Source: Luidia sarsii
Lineage: Eukaryota; Echinodermata; Asteroidea; Paxillosida; Luidiidae
NCBI GenBank assembly: GCA_949987565.1
Contig: OX465114.1
Span: 7,222,933-7,286,932 of the forward strand
Length of the DNA stretch: 64,000 bases
Direction of reading: 5' to 3'
Shown: piece after piece, positions 51,511 through 63,753 of the stretch
How positions within the stretch are numbered: the stretch's first letter is position 1
Layout of the letters: each line of letters begins with the position of its first letter
Position numbers and translations under genes: made by a program
The notes under the pieces: model-generated
The model's input: only the letters and a program-made list of their open reading frames with translations
Told to the model about the DNA's origin: nothing
Databases searched by the model: none

Positions 51511-54500
51511 CTGCACACACAAGCTGCCTGAGTGACTGAGGTTGGTTCTTTTTGCTTGATCGTAAAATCATCATACTGTGTTCGATTTCAGATTTTTCAC
51601 CACTGATGGATAAATCTTTTCAAGGCCTGTTAGCAGGCCAAGTTTTAGCTTCGTCAATATAATAATGAAGGAAATATTAATGTGCAAAGTGTATTTTTCT
51701 TTCCAGCTGCTGTCCGCCGACTGACTGTTGTGTACTGCTGTCTGCACACACAAGCTGCCTGAGTGACTGAGGTTGGTTCTTTTTGCTTGATCATAAAATC
51801 ATCATAATATGTTTGATTTCAGATTTTTCACTACTGATGGATAGATCTTTTCAAGGCCTGTTAGCAGGTCAAGTTTTAGCTTCGTCAATATAAAAATGAA
51901 GGAGATATTAACGTGCAAAGTGTATTTTTCTTTCCAGCTGCTGTCCGCCGACTGACTGTTGTGTACTGCTGTCTGCACACACAAGCTGCCTGAGTGACTG
52001 AGGTTGGTTCTTTTTGCTTGATCATAAAATCATCATACTGTGTTCGATTTCAGATTTATCACTACTGATGGATAGATCTTTCCAAGGCCTGTTAGCAGGC
52101 CAAATTTTAGCTTCGTCAATATAATAATGAAGGAGATATTAACGTGCAAAGTGTATTTTTCTTTCCAGCTGCTGTCCGCCGACTGACTGTTGTGTACTGC
52201 TGTCTGCACACACAAGCTGCCTGAGTGACTGAGGTTGGTTCTTTTTGCTTGATCATAAAATCATCATAGTATGTTCGATTTCAGATTTTTCACTACTGAT
52301 GGATAGATCTTTCCAAGGCCTGTTAGCAGGTCAAGTTTTAGCTTCGTCAATATAATAATGAAGGAGATATTAACGTGCAAAGTGTATTTTTCTTTCCAGC
52401 TGCTGTCCTCCGACTGACTGTTGTGTTCTGCTGTCTGCACACACAAGCTGCCTAAGTGACTGAGGTTGGTTCTTTTTGCTTGATCATAAAATCATCATAG
52501 TATGTTTGATTTCAGATTTTTCACTACTGATGGATAGATCTTTTCAAGGCCTGTTAGCAGGTCAAGTTTTAGCTTCGTCAATATAAAAATGAAGGAGATA
52601 TTAACGTGCAAAGTGTATTTTTCTTTCCAGCTGCTGTCCGCCGACTGACTGTTGTGTACTGCTGTCTGCACACACAAGCTGCCTGAGTGACTGAGGTTGG
52701 TTCTTTTTGCTTGATCATAAAATCATCATACTGTGTTCGATTTCAGATTTATCACTACTGATGGATAGATCTTTCCAAGGCCTGTTAGCAGGTCAAGTTT
52801 TAGCTTCGTCAATATAAAAATGAAGGAGATATTAACGTGCAAAGTGTATTTTTCTTTCCAGCTGCTGTCCGCCGACTGACTGTTGTGTACTGCTGTCTGC
52901 ACACACAAGCTGCCTGAGTGACTGAGGTTGGTTCTTTTTGCTTGATCGTAAAATCATCATACTGTGTTCGATTTCAGATTTTTCACCACTGATGGATAAA
53001 TCTTTTCAAGGCCTGTTAGCAGGCCAAGTTTTAGCTTCGTCAATATAATAATGAAGGAAATATTAATGTGCAAAGTGTATTTTTCTTTCCAGCTGCTGTC
53101 CGCCGACTGACTGTTGTGTACTGCTGTCTGCACACACAAGCTGCCTGAGTGACTGAGGTTGGTTCTTTTTGCTTGATCATAAAATCATCATAATATGTTT
53201 GATTTCAGATTTTTCACTACTGATGGATAGATCTTTTCAAGGCCTGTTAGCAGGTCAAGTTTTAGCTTCGTCAATATAAAAATGAAGGAGATATTAACGT
53301 GCAAAGTGTATTTTTCTTTCCAGCTGCTGTCCGCCGACTGACTGTTGTGTACTGCTGTCTGCACACACAAGCTGCCTGAGTGACTGAGGTTGGTTCTTTT
53401 TGCTTGATCATAAAATCATCATACTGTGTTCGATTTCAGATTTATCACTACTGATGGATAGATCTTTCCAAGGCCTGTTAGCAGGCCAAATTTTAGCTTC
53501 GTCAATATAATAATGAAGGAGATATTAACGTGCAAAGTGTATTTTTCTTTCCAGCTGCTGTCCGCCGACTGACTGTTGTGTACTGCTGTCTGCACACACA
53601 AGCTGCCTGAGTGACTGAGGTTGGTTCTTTTTGCTTGATCATAAAATCATCATAGTATGTTCGATTTCAGATTTTTCACTACTGATGGATAGATCTTTCC
53701 AAGGCCTGTTAGCAGGTCAAGTTTTAGCTTCGTCAATATAATAATGAAGGAGATATTAACGTGCAAAGTGTATTTTTCTTTCCAGCTGCTGTCCTCCGAC
53801 TGACTGTTGTGTTCTGCTGTCTGCACACACAAGCTGCCTAAGTGACTGAGGTTGGTTCTTTTTGCTTGATCATAAAATCATCATAGTATGTTTGATTTCA
53901 GATTTTTCACTACTGATGGATAGATCTTTTCAAGGCCTGTTAGCAGGTCAAGTTTTAGCTTCGTCAATATAAAAATGAAGGAGATATTAACGTGCAAAGT
54001 GTATTTTTCTTTCCAGCTGCTGTCCGCCGACTGACTGTTGTGTACTGCTGTCTGCACACACAAGCTGCCTGAGTGACTGAGGTTGGTTCTTTTTGCTTGA
54101 TCATAAAATCATCATACTGTGTTCGATTTCAGATTTATCACTACTGATGGATAGATCTTTCCAAGGCCTGTTAGCAGGTCAAGTTTTAGCTTCGTCAATA
54201 TAAAAATGAAGGAGATATTAACGTGCAAAGTGTATTTTTCTTTCCAGCTGCTGTCCGCCGACTGACTGTTGTGTACTGCTGTCTGCACACACAAGCTGCC
54301 TGAGTGACTGAGGTTGGTTCTTTTTGCTTGATCGTAAAATCATCATACTGTGTTCGATTTCAGATTTTTCACCACTGATGGATAAATCTTTTCAAGGCCT
54401 GTTAGCAGGCCAAGTTTTAGCTTCGTCAATATAATAATGAAGGAAATATTAATGTGCAAAGTGTATTTTTCTTTCCAGCTGCTGTCCGCCGACTGACTGT

Positions 54501-54744
54501 TGTGTACTGCTGTCTGCACACACAAGCTGCCTGAGTGACTGAGGTTGGTTCTTTTTGCTTGATCATAAAATCATCATAATATGTTTGATTTCAGATTTTT
54601 CACTACTGATGGATAGATCTTTTCAAGGCCTGTTAGCAGGTCAAGTTTTAGCTTCGTCAATATAAAAATGAAGGAGATATTAACGTGCAAAGTGTATTTT
54701 TCTTTCCAGCTGCTGTCCGCCGACTGACTGTTGTGTACTGCTGT

Positions 54745-54975
54745 CTGCACACACAAGCTGCCTGAGTGACTGAGGTTGGTTCTTTTTGCTTGATCATAAA
54801 ATCATCATACTGTGTTCGATTTCAGATTTATCACTACTGATGGATAGATCTTTCCAAGGCCTGTTAGCAGGCCAAATTTTAGCTTCGTCAATATAATAAT
54901 GAAGGAGATATTAACGTGCAAAGTTTATTTTTCTTTCCAGCTGCTGTCCTCCGACTGACTGTTGTGTTCTGCTGT
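54745..54975 (+). repeat. Hybrid monomer ending the 5-mer copy
   Basis: The front is the fifth unit of the 6-mer (C66, A86, C128, A132). The back has T181, T206 and GTGTTCTGC like 50818-51048. The switch lies between m132 and m181 and removes one monomer. Confidence 0.8.
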
Positions 54976-55206
54976 CTGCACACACAAGCTGCCTAAGTGA
55001 CTGAGGTTGGTTCTTTTTGCTTGATCATAAAATCATCATAGTATGTTTGATTTCAGATTTTTCACTACTGATGGATAGATCTTTTCAAGGCCTGTTAGCA
55101 GGTCAAGTTTTAGCTTCGTCAATATAAAAATGAAGGAGATATTAACGTGCAAAGTGTATTTTTCTTTCCAGCTGCTGTCCGCCGACTGACTGTTGTGTAC
55201 TGCTGT

Positions 55207-55437
55207 CTGCACACACAAGCTGCCTGAGTGACTGAGGTTGGTTCTTTTTGCTTGATCATAAAATCATCATACTGTGTTCGATTTCAGATTTATCACTACT
55301 GATGGATAGATCTTTCCAAGGCCTGTTAGCAGGTCACGTTTTAGCTTCGTCAATATAATAATATAGGAGATATTAACGTGCAAAGTTTATTTTTCTTTCC
55401 AGCTGCTGTCCTCCGACTGACTGTTGTGTTCTGCTGT
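55207..55437 (+). repeat. Hybrid monomer ending the 2-mer copy
   Basis: The front is type 1. The back has AATATAGGAGATATT, T181, T206 and GTGTTCTGC like 50818-51048. The switch lies between m93 and m157. Four monomers of the 6-mer are missing here. A private GGTCACG sits near 55335. Confidence 0.8.
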
Positions 55438-58209
55438 CTGCACACACAAGCTGCCTAAGTGACTGAGGTTGGTTCTTTTTGCTTGATCATAAAATCATCA
55501 TAGTATGTTTGATTTCAGATTTTTCACTACTGATGGATAGATCTTTTCAAGGCCTGTTAGCAGGTCAAGTTTTAGCTTCGTCAATATAAAAATGAAGGAG
55601 ATATTAACGTGCAAAGTGTATTTTTCTTTCCAGCTGCTGTCCGCCGACTGACTGTTGTGTACTGCTGTCTGCACACACAAGCTGCCTGAGTGACTGAGGT
55701 TGGTTCTTTTTGCTTGATCATAAAATCATCATACTGTGTTCGATTTCAGATTTATCACTACTGATGGATAGATCTTTCCAAGGCCTGTTAGCAGGTCAAG
55801 TTTTAGCTTCGTCAATATAAAAATGAAGGAGATATTAACGTGCAAAGTGTATTTTTCTTTCCAGCTGCTGTCCGCCGACTGACTGTTGTGTACTGCTGTC
55901 TGCACACACAAGCTGCCTGAGTGACTGAGGTTGGTTCTTTTTGCTTGATCGTAAAATCATCATACTGTGTTCGATTTCAGATTTTTCACCACTGATGGAT
56001 AAATCTTTTCAAGGCCTGTTAGCAGGCCAAGTTTTAGCTTCGTCAATATAATAATGAAGGAAATATTAATGTGCAAAGTGTATTTTTCTTTCCAGCTGCT
56101 GTCCGCCGACTGACTGTTGTGTACTGCTGTCTGCACACACAAGCTGCCTGAGTGACTGAGGTTGGTTCTTTTTGCTTGATCATAAAATCATCATAATATG
56201 TTTGATTTCAGATTTTTCACTACTGATGGATAGATCTTTTCAAGGCCTGTTAGCAGGTCAAGTTTTAGCTTCGTCAATATAAAAATGAAGGAGATATTAA
56301 CGTGCAAAGTGTATTTTTCTTTCCAGCTGCTGTCCGCCGACTGACTGTTGTGTACTGCTGTCTGCACACACAAGCTGCCTGAGTGACTGAGGTTGGTTCT
56401 TTTTGCTTGATCATAAAATCATCATACTGTGTTCGATTTCAGATTTATCACTACTGATGGATAGATCTTTCCAAGGCCTGTTAGCAGGCCAAATTTTAGC
56501 TTCGTCAATATAATAATGAAGGAGATATTAACGTGCAAAGTGTATTTTTCTTTCCAGCTGCTGTCCGCCGACTGACTGTTGTGTACTGCTGTCTGCACAC
56601 ACAAGCTGCCTGAGTGACTGAGGTTGGTTCTTTTTGCTTGATCATAAAATCATCATAGTATGTTCGATTTCAGATTTTTCACTACTGATGGATAGATCTT
56701 TCCAAGGCCTGTTAGCAGGTCAAGTTTTAGCTTCGTCAATATAATAATGAAGGAGATATTAACGTGCAAAGTGTATTTTTCTTTCCAGCTGCTGTCCTCC
56801 GACTGACTGTTGTGTTCTGCTGTCTGCACACACAAGCTGCCTAAGTGACTGAGGTTGGTTCTTTTTGCTTGATCATAAAATTATCATAGTATGTTTGATT
56901 TCAGATTTTTCACTACTGATGGATAGATCTTTTCAAGGCCTGTTAGCAGGTCAAGTTTTAGCTTCGTCAATATAAAAATGAAGGAGATATTAACGTGCAA
57001 AGTGTATTTTTCTTTCCAGCTGCTGTCCGCCGACTGACTGTTGTGTACTGCTGTCTGCACACACAAGCTGCCTGAGTGACTGAGGTTGGTTCTTTTTGCT
57101 TGATCATAAAATCATCATACTGTGTTCGATTTCAGATTTATCACTACTGATGGATAGATCTTTCCAAGGCCTGTTAGCAGGTCAAGTTTTAGCTTCGTCA
57201 ATATAAAAATGAAGGAGATATTAACGTGCAAAGTGTATTTTTCTTTCCAGCTGCTGTCCGCCGACTGACTGTTGTGTACTGCTGTCTGCACACACAAGCT
57301 GCCTGAGTGACTGAGGTTGGTTCTTTTTGCTTGATCGTAAAATCATCATACTGTGTTCGATTTCAGATTTTTCACCACTGATGGATAAATCTTTTCAAGG
57401 CCTGTTAGCAGGCCAAGTTTTAGCTTCGTCAATATAATAATGAAGAAAATATTAATGTGCAAAGTGTATTTTTCTTTCCAGCTGCTGTCCGCCGACTGAC
57501 TGTTGTGTACTGCTGTCTGCACACACAAGCTGCCTGAGTGACTGAGGTTGGTTCTTTTTGCTTGATCATAAAATCATCATAATATGTTTGATTTCAGATT
57601 TTTCACTACTGATGGATAGATCTTTTCAAGGCCTGTTAGCAGGTCAAGTTTTAGCTTCGTCAATATAAAAATGAAGGAGATATTAACGTGCAAAGTGTAT
57701 TTTTCTTTCCAGCTGCTGTCCGCCGACTGACTGTTGTGTACTGCTGTCTGCACACACAAGCTGCCTGAGTGACTGAGGTTGGTTCTTTTTGCTTGATCAT
57801 AAAATCATCATACTGTGTTCGATTTCAGATTTATCACTACTGATGGATAGATCTTTCCAAGGCCTGTTAGCAGGCCAAATTTTAGCTTCGTCAATATAAT
57901 AATGAAGGAGATATTAACGTGCAAAGTGTATTTTTCTTTCCAGCTGCTGTCCGCCGACTGACTGTTGTGTACTGCTGTCTGCACACACAAGCTGCCTGAG
58001 TGACTGAGGTTGGTTCTTTTTGCTTGATCATAAAATCATCATAGTATGTTCGATTTCAGATTTTTCACTACTGATGGATAGATCTTTCCAAGGCCTGTTA
58101 GCAGGTCAAGTTTTAGCCTCGTCAATATAATAATGAAGGAGATATTAACGTGCAAAGTGTATTTTTCTTTCCAGCTGCTGTCCGCCGACTGACTGTTGTG
58201 TACTGCTGT

Positions 58210-59826
58210 CTGCACACACAAGCTGCCTGAGTGACTGAGGTTGGTTCTTTTTGCTTGATCGTAAAATCATCATACTGTGTTCGATTTCAGATTTTTCAAC
58301 ACTGATGGATAGATCTTTTCAAGGCCTGTTAGCAGGCCAAGTTTTAGCTTCGTCAATATAATAATGAAGGAAATATTAACGTGCAAAGTGTATTTTTCTT
58401 TTCAGCTGCTGTCCGCCGACTGACTGTTGTGTACTGCTGTCTGCACACACAAGCTGCCTAAGTGACTGAGGTTGGTTCTTTTTGCTTGATCATAAAATCA
58501 TCATAGTATGTTCGATTTCAGATTTTTCACTGCTGATGGATAGATCTTTTCAAGGCCTGTTAGCAGGTCAAGTTTTAGCTTCGTCAATATAAAAATGAAG
58601 GAGATATTAACGTGCAAAGTGTATTTTTCTTTCCAGCTGCTGTCCGCCGACTGACTGTTGTGTACTGCTGTCTGCACACACAAGCTGCCTGAGTGACTGA
58701 GGTTGGTTCTTTTTGCTTGATCATAAAATCATCATACTGTGTTTGATTTCAGATTTTTCACTGCTGATGGATAGATCTTTCCAAGGCCTGTTAGCAGGTC
58801 AAGTTTTAGCTTCGTCAATATAAAAATGAAGGAGATATTAACGTGCAAAGTGTATTTTTCTTTCCAGCTGCTGTCCGCCGACTGACTGTTGTGTACTGCT
58901 GTCTGCACACACAAGCTGCCTAAGTGACTGAGGTTGGTTCTTTTTGCTTGATCATAAAATCATCATAGTATGTTCGATTTCAGATTTTTCACTGCTGATG
59001 GATAGATCTTTCCAAGGCCTGTTAGCAGGCCAAATTTTAGCTTCGTCAATATAATAATGAAGGAGATATTAACGTGCAAAGTGTATTTTTCTTTCCAGCT
59101 GCTGTCCGCCGACTGACTGTTGTGTACTGCTGTCTGCACACACAAGCTGCCTGAGTGACTGAGGTTGGTTCTTTTTGCTTGATCATAAAATCATCATAAT
59201 ATGTTTGATTTCAGATTTTTCACTACTGATAGATAGATCTTTTCAAGGCCTGTTAGCAGGTCAAGTTTTAGCTTCGTCAATATAAAAATGAAGGAGATAT
59301 TAACGTGCAAAGTGTATTTTTCTTTCCAGCTGCTGTCCGCCGACTGACTGTTGTGTACTGCTGTCTGCACACACAAGCTGCCTGAGTGACTGAGGTTGGT
59401 TCTTTTTGCTTGATCATAAAATCATCATACTGTGTTCGATTTCAGATTTATCACTACTGATGGATAGATCTTTCCAAGGCCTGTTAGCAGGCCAAATTTT
59501 AGCTTCGTCAATATAATAATGAAGGAGATATTAACGTGCAAAGTGTATTTTTCTTTCCAGCTGCTGTCCGCCGACTGACTGTTGTGTACTGCTGTCTGCA
59601 CACACAAGCTGCCTGAGTGACTGAGGTTGGTTCTTTTTGCTTGATCATAAAATCATCATAGTATGTTCGATTTCAGATTTTTCACTACTGATGGATAGAT
59701 CTTTCCAAGGCCTGTTAGCAGGTCAAGTTTTAGCTTCGTCAATATAATAATGAAGGAGATATTAACGTGCAAAGTGTATTTTTCTTTCCAGCTGCTGTCC
59801 GCCGACTGACTGTTGTGTACTGCTGT
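58210..59826 (+). repeat. Transition from 6-mer to right-hand 9-mer (7 monomers)
   Basis: Starts with a TTTTCAG type 3 unit as in the 9-mer, then T110, T73 and type 5 monomers, then three monomers that follow the last three places of the 6-mer. It contains no full copy of either repeat. Confidence 0.75.
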
Positions 59827-60057
59827 CTGCACACACAAGCTGCCTGAGTGACTGAGGTTGGTTCTTTTTGCTTGATCGTAAAATCATCATACTGTGTTCG
59901 ATTTCAGATTTTTCAACACTGATGGATAGATCTTTTCAAGGCCTGTTAGCAGGCCAAGTTTTAGCTTCGTCAATATAATAATAAAGGAGATATTAACGTG
60001 CAAAGTGTATTTTTCTTTCCAGCTGCTGTCCGCCGACTGACTGTTGTGTACTGCTGT
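59827..60057 (+). repeat. Hybrid monomer joining 9-mer units 6 and 7
   Basis: The front (G52, CAACACTG, T110, C128) is the TTTTCAG unit of the 9-mer. The back (AATAATAAAGG, G163, and GCGCAAACAAG running into the next monomer) is the unit that normally follows it. The switch lies between m128 and m157, merging two neighbours into one. Confidence 0.85.
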
Positions 60058-60519
60058 CTGCGCAAACAAGCTGCCTGAGTGACTGAGGTTGGTTCTTTTT
60101 GCTTGATCATAAAATCATCATAATATGTTTGATTTCAGATTTTTCACTACTGATGGATAGATCTTTTCAAGGCCTGTTAGCAGGTCAAGTTTTAGCTTCG
60201 TCAATATAAAAATGAAGGAAATATTAACATGCAAAGTGTATTTTTCTTTCCAGCTGCTGTCCGCCGACTGACTGTTGTGTACTGCTGTCTGCACACACAA
60301 GCTGCCTGAGTGACTGAGGTTGGTTCTTTTTGCTTGATCATAAAATCATCATAATATGTTTGATTTCAGATTTTTCACTACTGATGGATAGATCTTTTCA
60401 AGGCCTGTTAGCAGGTCAAGTTTTAGCTTCGTCAATATAAAAATGAAGGAGATATTAACGTGCAAAGTGTATTTTTCTTTCCAGCTGCTGTCCGCCGACT
60501 GACTGTTGTGTACTGCTGT

Positions 60520-63500
60520 CTGCACACACAAGCTGCCTGAGTGACTGAGGTTGGTTCTTTTTGCTTGATCATAAAATCATCATACTGTGTTCGATTTCAG
60601 ATTTATCACTTCTGATGGATAGATCTTTCCAAGGCCTGTTAGCAGGTCAAGTTTTAGCTTCGTCAATATAAAAATGAAGGAGATATTAACGTGCAAAGTG
60701 TATTTTTCTTTCCAGCTGCTGTCCGCCGACTGACTGTTGTGTACTGCTGTCTGCACACACAAGCTGCCTGAGTGACTGAGGTTGGTTCTTTTTGCTTGAT
60801 CATAAAATCATCATACTGTGTTTGATTTCAGATTTTTCACTACTGATGGATAGATCTTTTCAAGGCCTGTTAGCAGGTCAAGTTTTAGCTTCGTCAATAT
60901 AAAAATGAAGGAAATATTAACGTGCAAAGTGTATTTTTCTTTCCAGCTGCTGTCCGCTGACTGACTGTTGTGTACTGCTGTCTGCACACACAAGCTGCCT
61001 AAGTGACTGAGGTTGGTTCTTTTTGCTTGATCATAAAATCATCATAGTATGTTCGATTTCAGATTTTTCACTGCTGATGGATAGATCTTTTTAAGGCCTG
61101 TTAGCAGGCCAAGTTTTAGCTTCGTCAATATAATAATGAAGGAAATATTAACGTGCAAAGTTTATTTTTCTTTCCAGCTGCTGTCCTCCGACTGACTGTT
61201 GTGTACTGCTGTCTGCACACACAAGCTGCCTGAGTGACTGAGGTTGGTTCTTTTTGCTTGATCATAAAATCATCATACTGTGTTCGATTTCAGATTTATC
61301 ACTGCTGATGGATAGATCTTTCCAAGGCCTGTTAGCAGGTCAAGTTTTAGCTTCGTCAATATAAAAATGAAGGAGATATTAACGTGCAAAGTGTATTTTT
61401 CTTTCCAGCTGCTGTCCGCCGACTGACTGTTGTGTACTGCTGTCTGCACACACAAGCTGCCTAAGTGACTGAGGTTGGTTCTTTTTGCTTGATCATAAAA
61501 TCATCATAGTATGTTCGATTTCAGATTTTTCACTGCTGATGGATAGATCTTTCCAAGGCCTGTTAGCAGGCCAAATTTTAGCTTCGTCAATATAATAATG
61601 AAGGAGATATTAACGTGCAAAGTGTATTTTTCTTTCCAGCTGCTGTCCGCCGACTGACTGTTGTGTACTGCTGTCTGCACACACAAGCTGCCTGAGTGAC
61701 TGAGGTTGGTTCTTTTTGCTTGATCGTAAAATCATCATACTGTGTTCGATTTCAGATTTTTCAACACTGATGGATAGATCTTTTCAAGGCCTGTTAGCAG
61801 GCCAAGTTTTAGCTTCGTCAATATAATAATGAAGGAAATATTAACGTGCAAAGTGTATTTTTCTTTTCAGCTGCTGTCCGCCGACTGACTGTTGTGTACT
61901 GCTGTCTGCACACACAAGCTGCCTGAGTGACTGAGGTTGGTTCTTTTTGCTTGATCATAAAATCATCATAGTATGTTCGATTTCAGATTTATCACTACTG
62001 ATGGATAGATCTTTTCAAGGCCTGTTAGCAGGTCAAGTTTTAGCTTCGTCAATATAAAAATGAAGGAAATATTAACGTGCAAAGTGTATTTTTCTTTCCA
62101 GCTGCTGTCCGCTGACTGACTGTTGTGTACTGCTGTCTGCACACACAAGCTGCCTAAGTGACTGAGGTTGGTTCTTTTTGCTTGATCATAAAATCATCAT
62201 AGTATGTTCGATTTCAGATTTTTCACTGCTGATGGATAGATCTTTTTAAGGCCTGTTAGCAGGCCAAGTTTTAGCTTCGTCAATATAATAATGAAGGAAA
62301 TATTAACGTGCAAAGTTTATTTTTCTTTCCAGCTGCTGTCCTCCGACTGACTGTTGTGTACTGCTGTCTGCACACACAAGCTGCCTGAGTGACTGAGGTT
62401 GGTTCTTTTTGCTTGATCATAAAATCATCATACTGTGTTCGATTTCAGATTTATCACTGCTGATGGATAGATCTTTCCAAGGCCTGTTAGCAGGTCAAGT
62501 TTTAGCTTCGTCAATATAAAAATGAAGGAGATATTAACGTGCAAAGTGTATTTTTCTTTCCAGCTGCTGTCCGCCGACTGACTGTTGTGTACTGCTGTCT
62601 GCACACACAAGCTGCCTAAGTGACTGAGGTTGGTTCTTTTTGCTTGATCATAAAATCATCATAGTATGTTCGATTTCAGATTTTTCACTGCTGATGGATA
62701 GATCTTTCCAAGGCCTGTTAGCAGGCCAAATTTTAGCTTCGTCAATATAATAATGAAGGAGATATTAACGTGCAAAGTGTATTTTTCTTTCCAGCTGCTG
62801 TCCGCCGACTGACTGTTGTGTACTGCTGTCTGCACACACAAGCTGCCTGAGTGACTGAGGTTGGTTCTTTTTGCTTGATCGTAAAATCATCATACTGTGT
62901 TCGATTTCAGATTTTTCAACACTGATGGATAGATCTTTTCAAGGCCTGTTAGCAGGCCAAGTTTTAGCTTCGTCAATATAATAATGAAGGAAATATTAAC
63001 GTGCAAAGTGTATTTTTCTTTTCAGCTGCTGTCCGCCGACTGACTGTTGTGTACTGCTGTCTGCACACACAAGCTGCCTGAGTGACTGAGGTTGGTTCTT
63101 TTTGCTTGATCATAAAATCATCATAGTATGTTCGATTTCAGATTTATCACTACTGATGGATAGATCTTTCCAAGGCCTGTTAGCAGGTCAAGTTTTAGCT
63201 TCGTCAATATAATAATAAAGGAGATATTAACGTGCAAAGTGTATTTTTCTTTCCAGCTGCTGTCCGCCGACTGACTGTTGTGTACTGCTGTCTGCGCAAA
63301 CAAGCTGCCTGAGTGACTGAGGTTGGTTCTTTTTGCTTGATCATAAAATCATCATAATATGTTTGATTTCAGATTTTTCACTACTGATGGATAGATCTTT
63401 TCAAGGCCTGTTAGCAGGTCAAGTTTTAGCTTCGTCAATATAAAAATGAAGGAAATATTAACATGCAAAGTGTATTTTTCTTTCCAGCTGCTGTCCGCCG

Positions 63501-63753
63501 ACTGACTGTTGTGTACTGCTGTCTGCACACACAAGCTGCCTGAGTGACTGAGGTTGGTTCTTTTTGCTTGATCATAAAATCATCATAATATGTTTGATTT
63601 CAGATTTTTCACTACTGATGGATAGATCTTTTCAAGGCCTGTTAGCAGGTCAAGTTTTAGCTTCGTCAATATAAAAATGAAGGAGATATTAACGTGCAAA
63701 GTGTATTTTTCTTTCCAGCTGCTGTCCGCCGACTGACTGTTGTGTACTGCTGT
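60520..63753 (+). repeat. Two fused 9-mer copies (14 monomers)
   Basis: From 60520 the 9-mer runs through its first six units. A hybrid (61906-62136) then replaces unit 7 to unit 2 of the next copy, and the second copy continues from unit 3 to unit 9. Nine plus nine minus four gives the 14 monomers seen. The next T92 unit starts at 63754. Confidence 0.88.
61906..62136 (+). repeat. Hybrid monomer fusing two 9-mer copies
   Basis: The front (G66, C73, TTTATCACTACTG) is 9-mer unit 7. The back (T110, A153, A163, CCGCTGAC) is unit 2. The switch lies between m93 and m110. Confidence 0.85.

Larger units (their letters stand above)
51049..58209 (+). repeat. Domain D 6-mer higher-order repeat, 31 monomers
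   Basis: Order of six (1,386 bp): type 4 with G66; type 1; type 3 with A103 and T171; type 4 with A66; type 1/5 hybrid with A132; G66 unit with T206 and GTGTTCTGC. Copies are 51049-52434, 52435-53820, a 5-mer 53821-54975, a 2-mer 54976-55437, and 55438-56823 and 56824-58209. The last copy has diverged at several bases. Confidence 0.92.
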
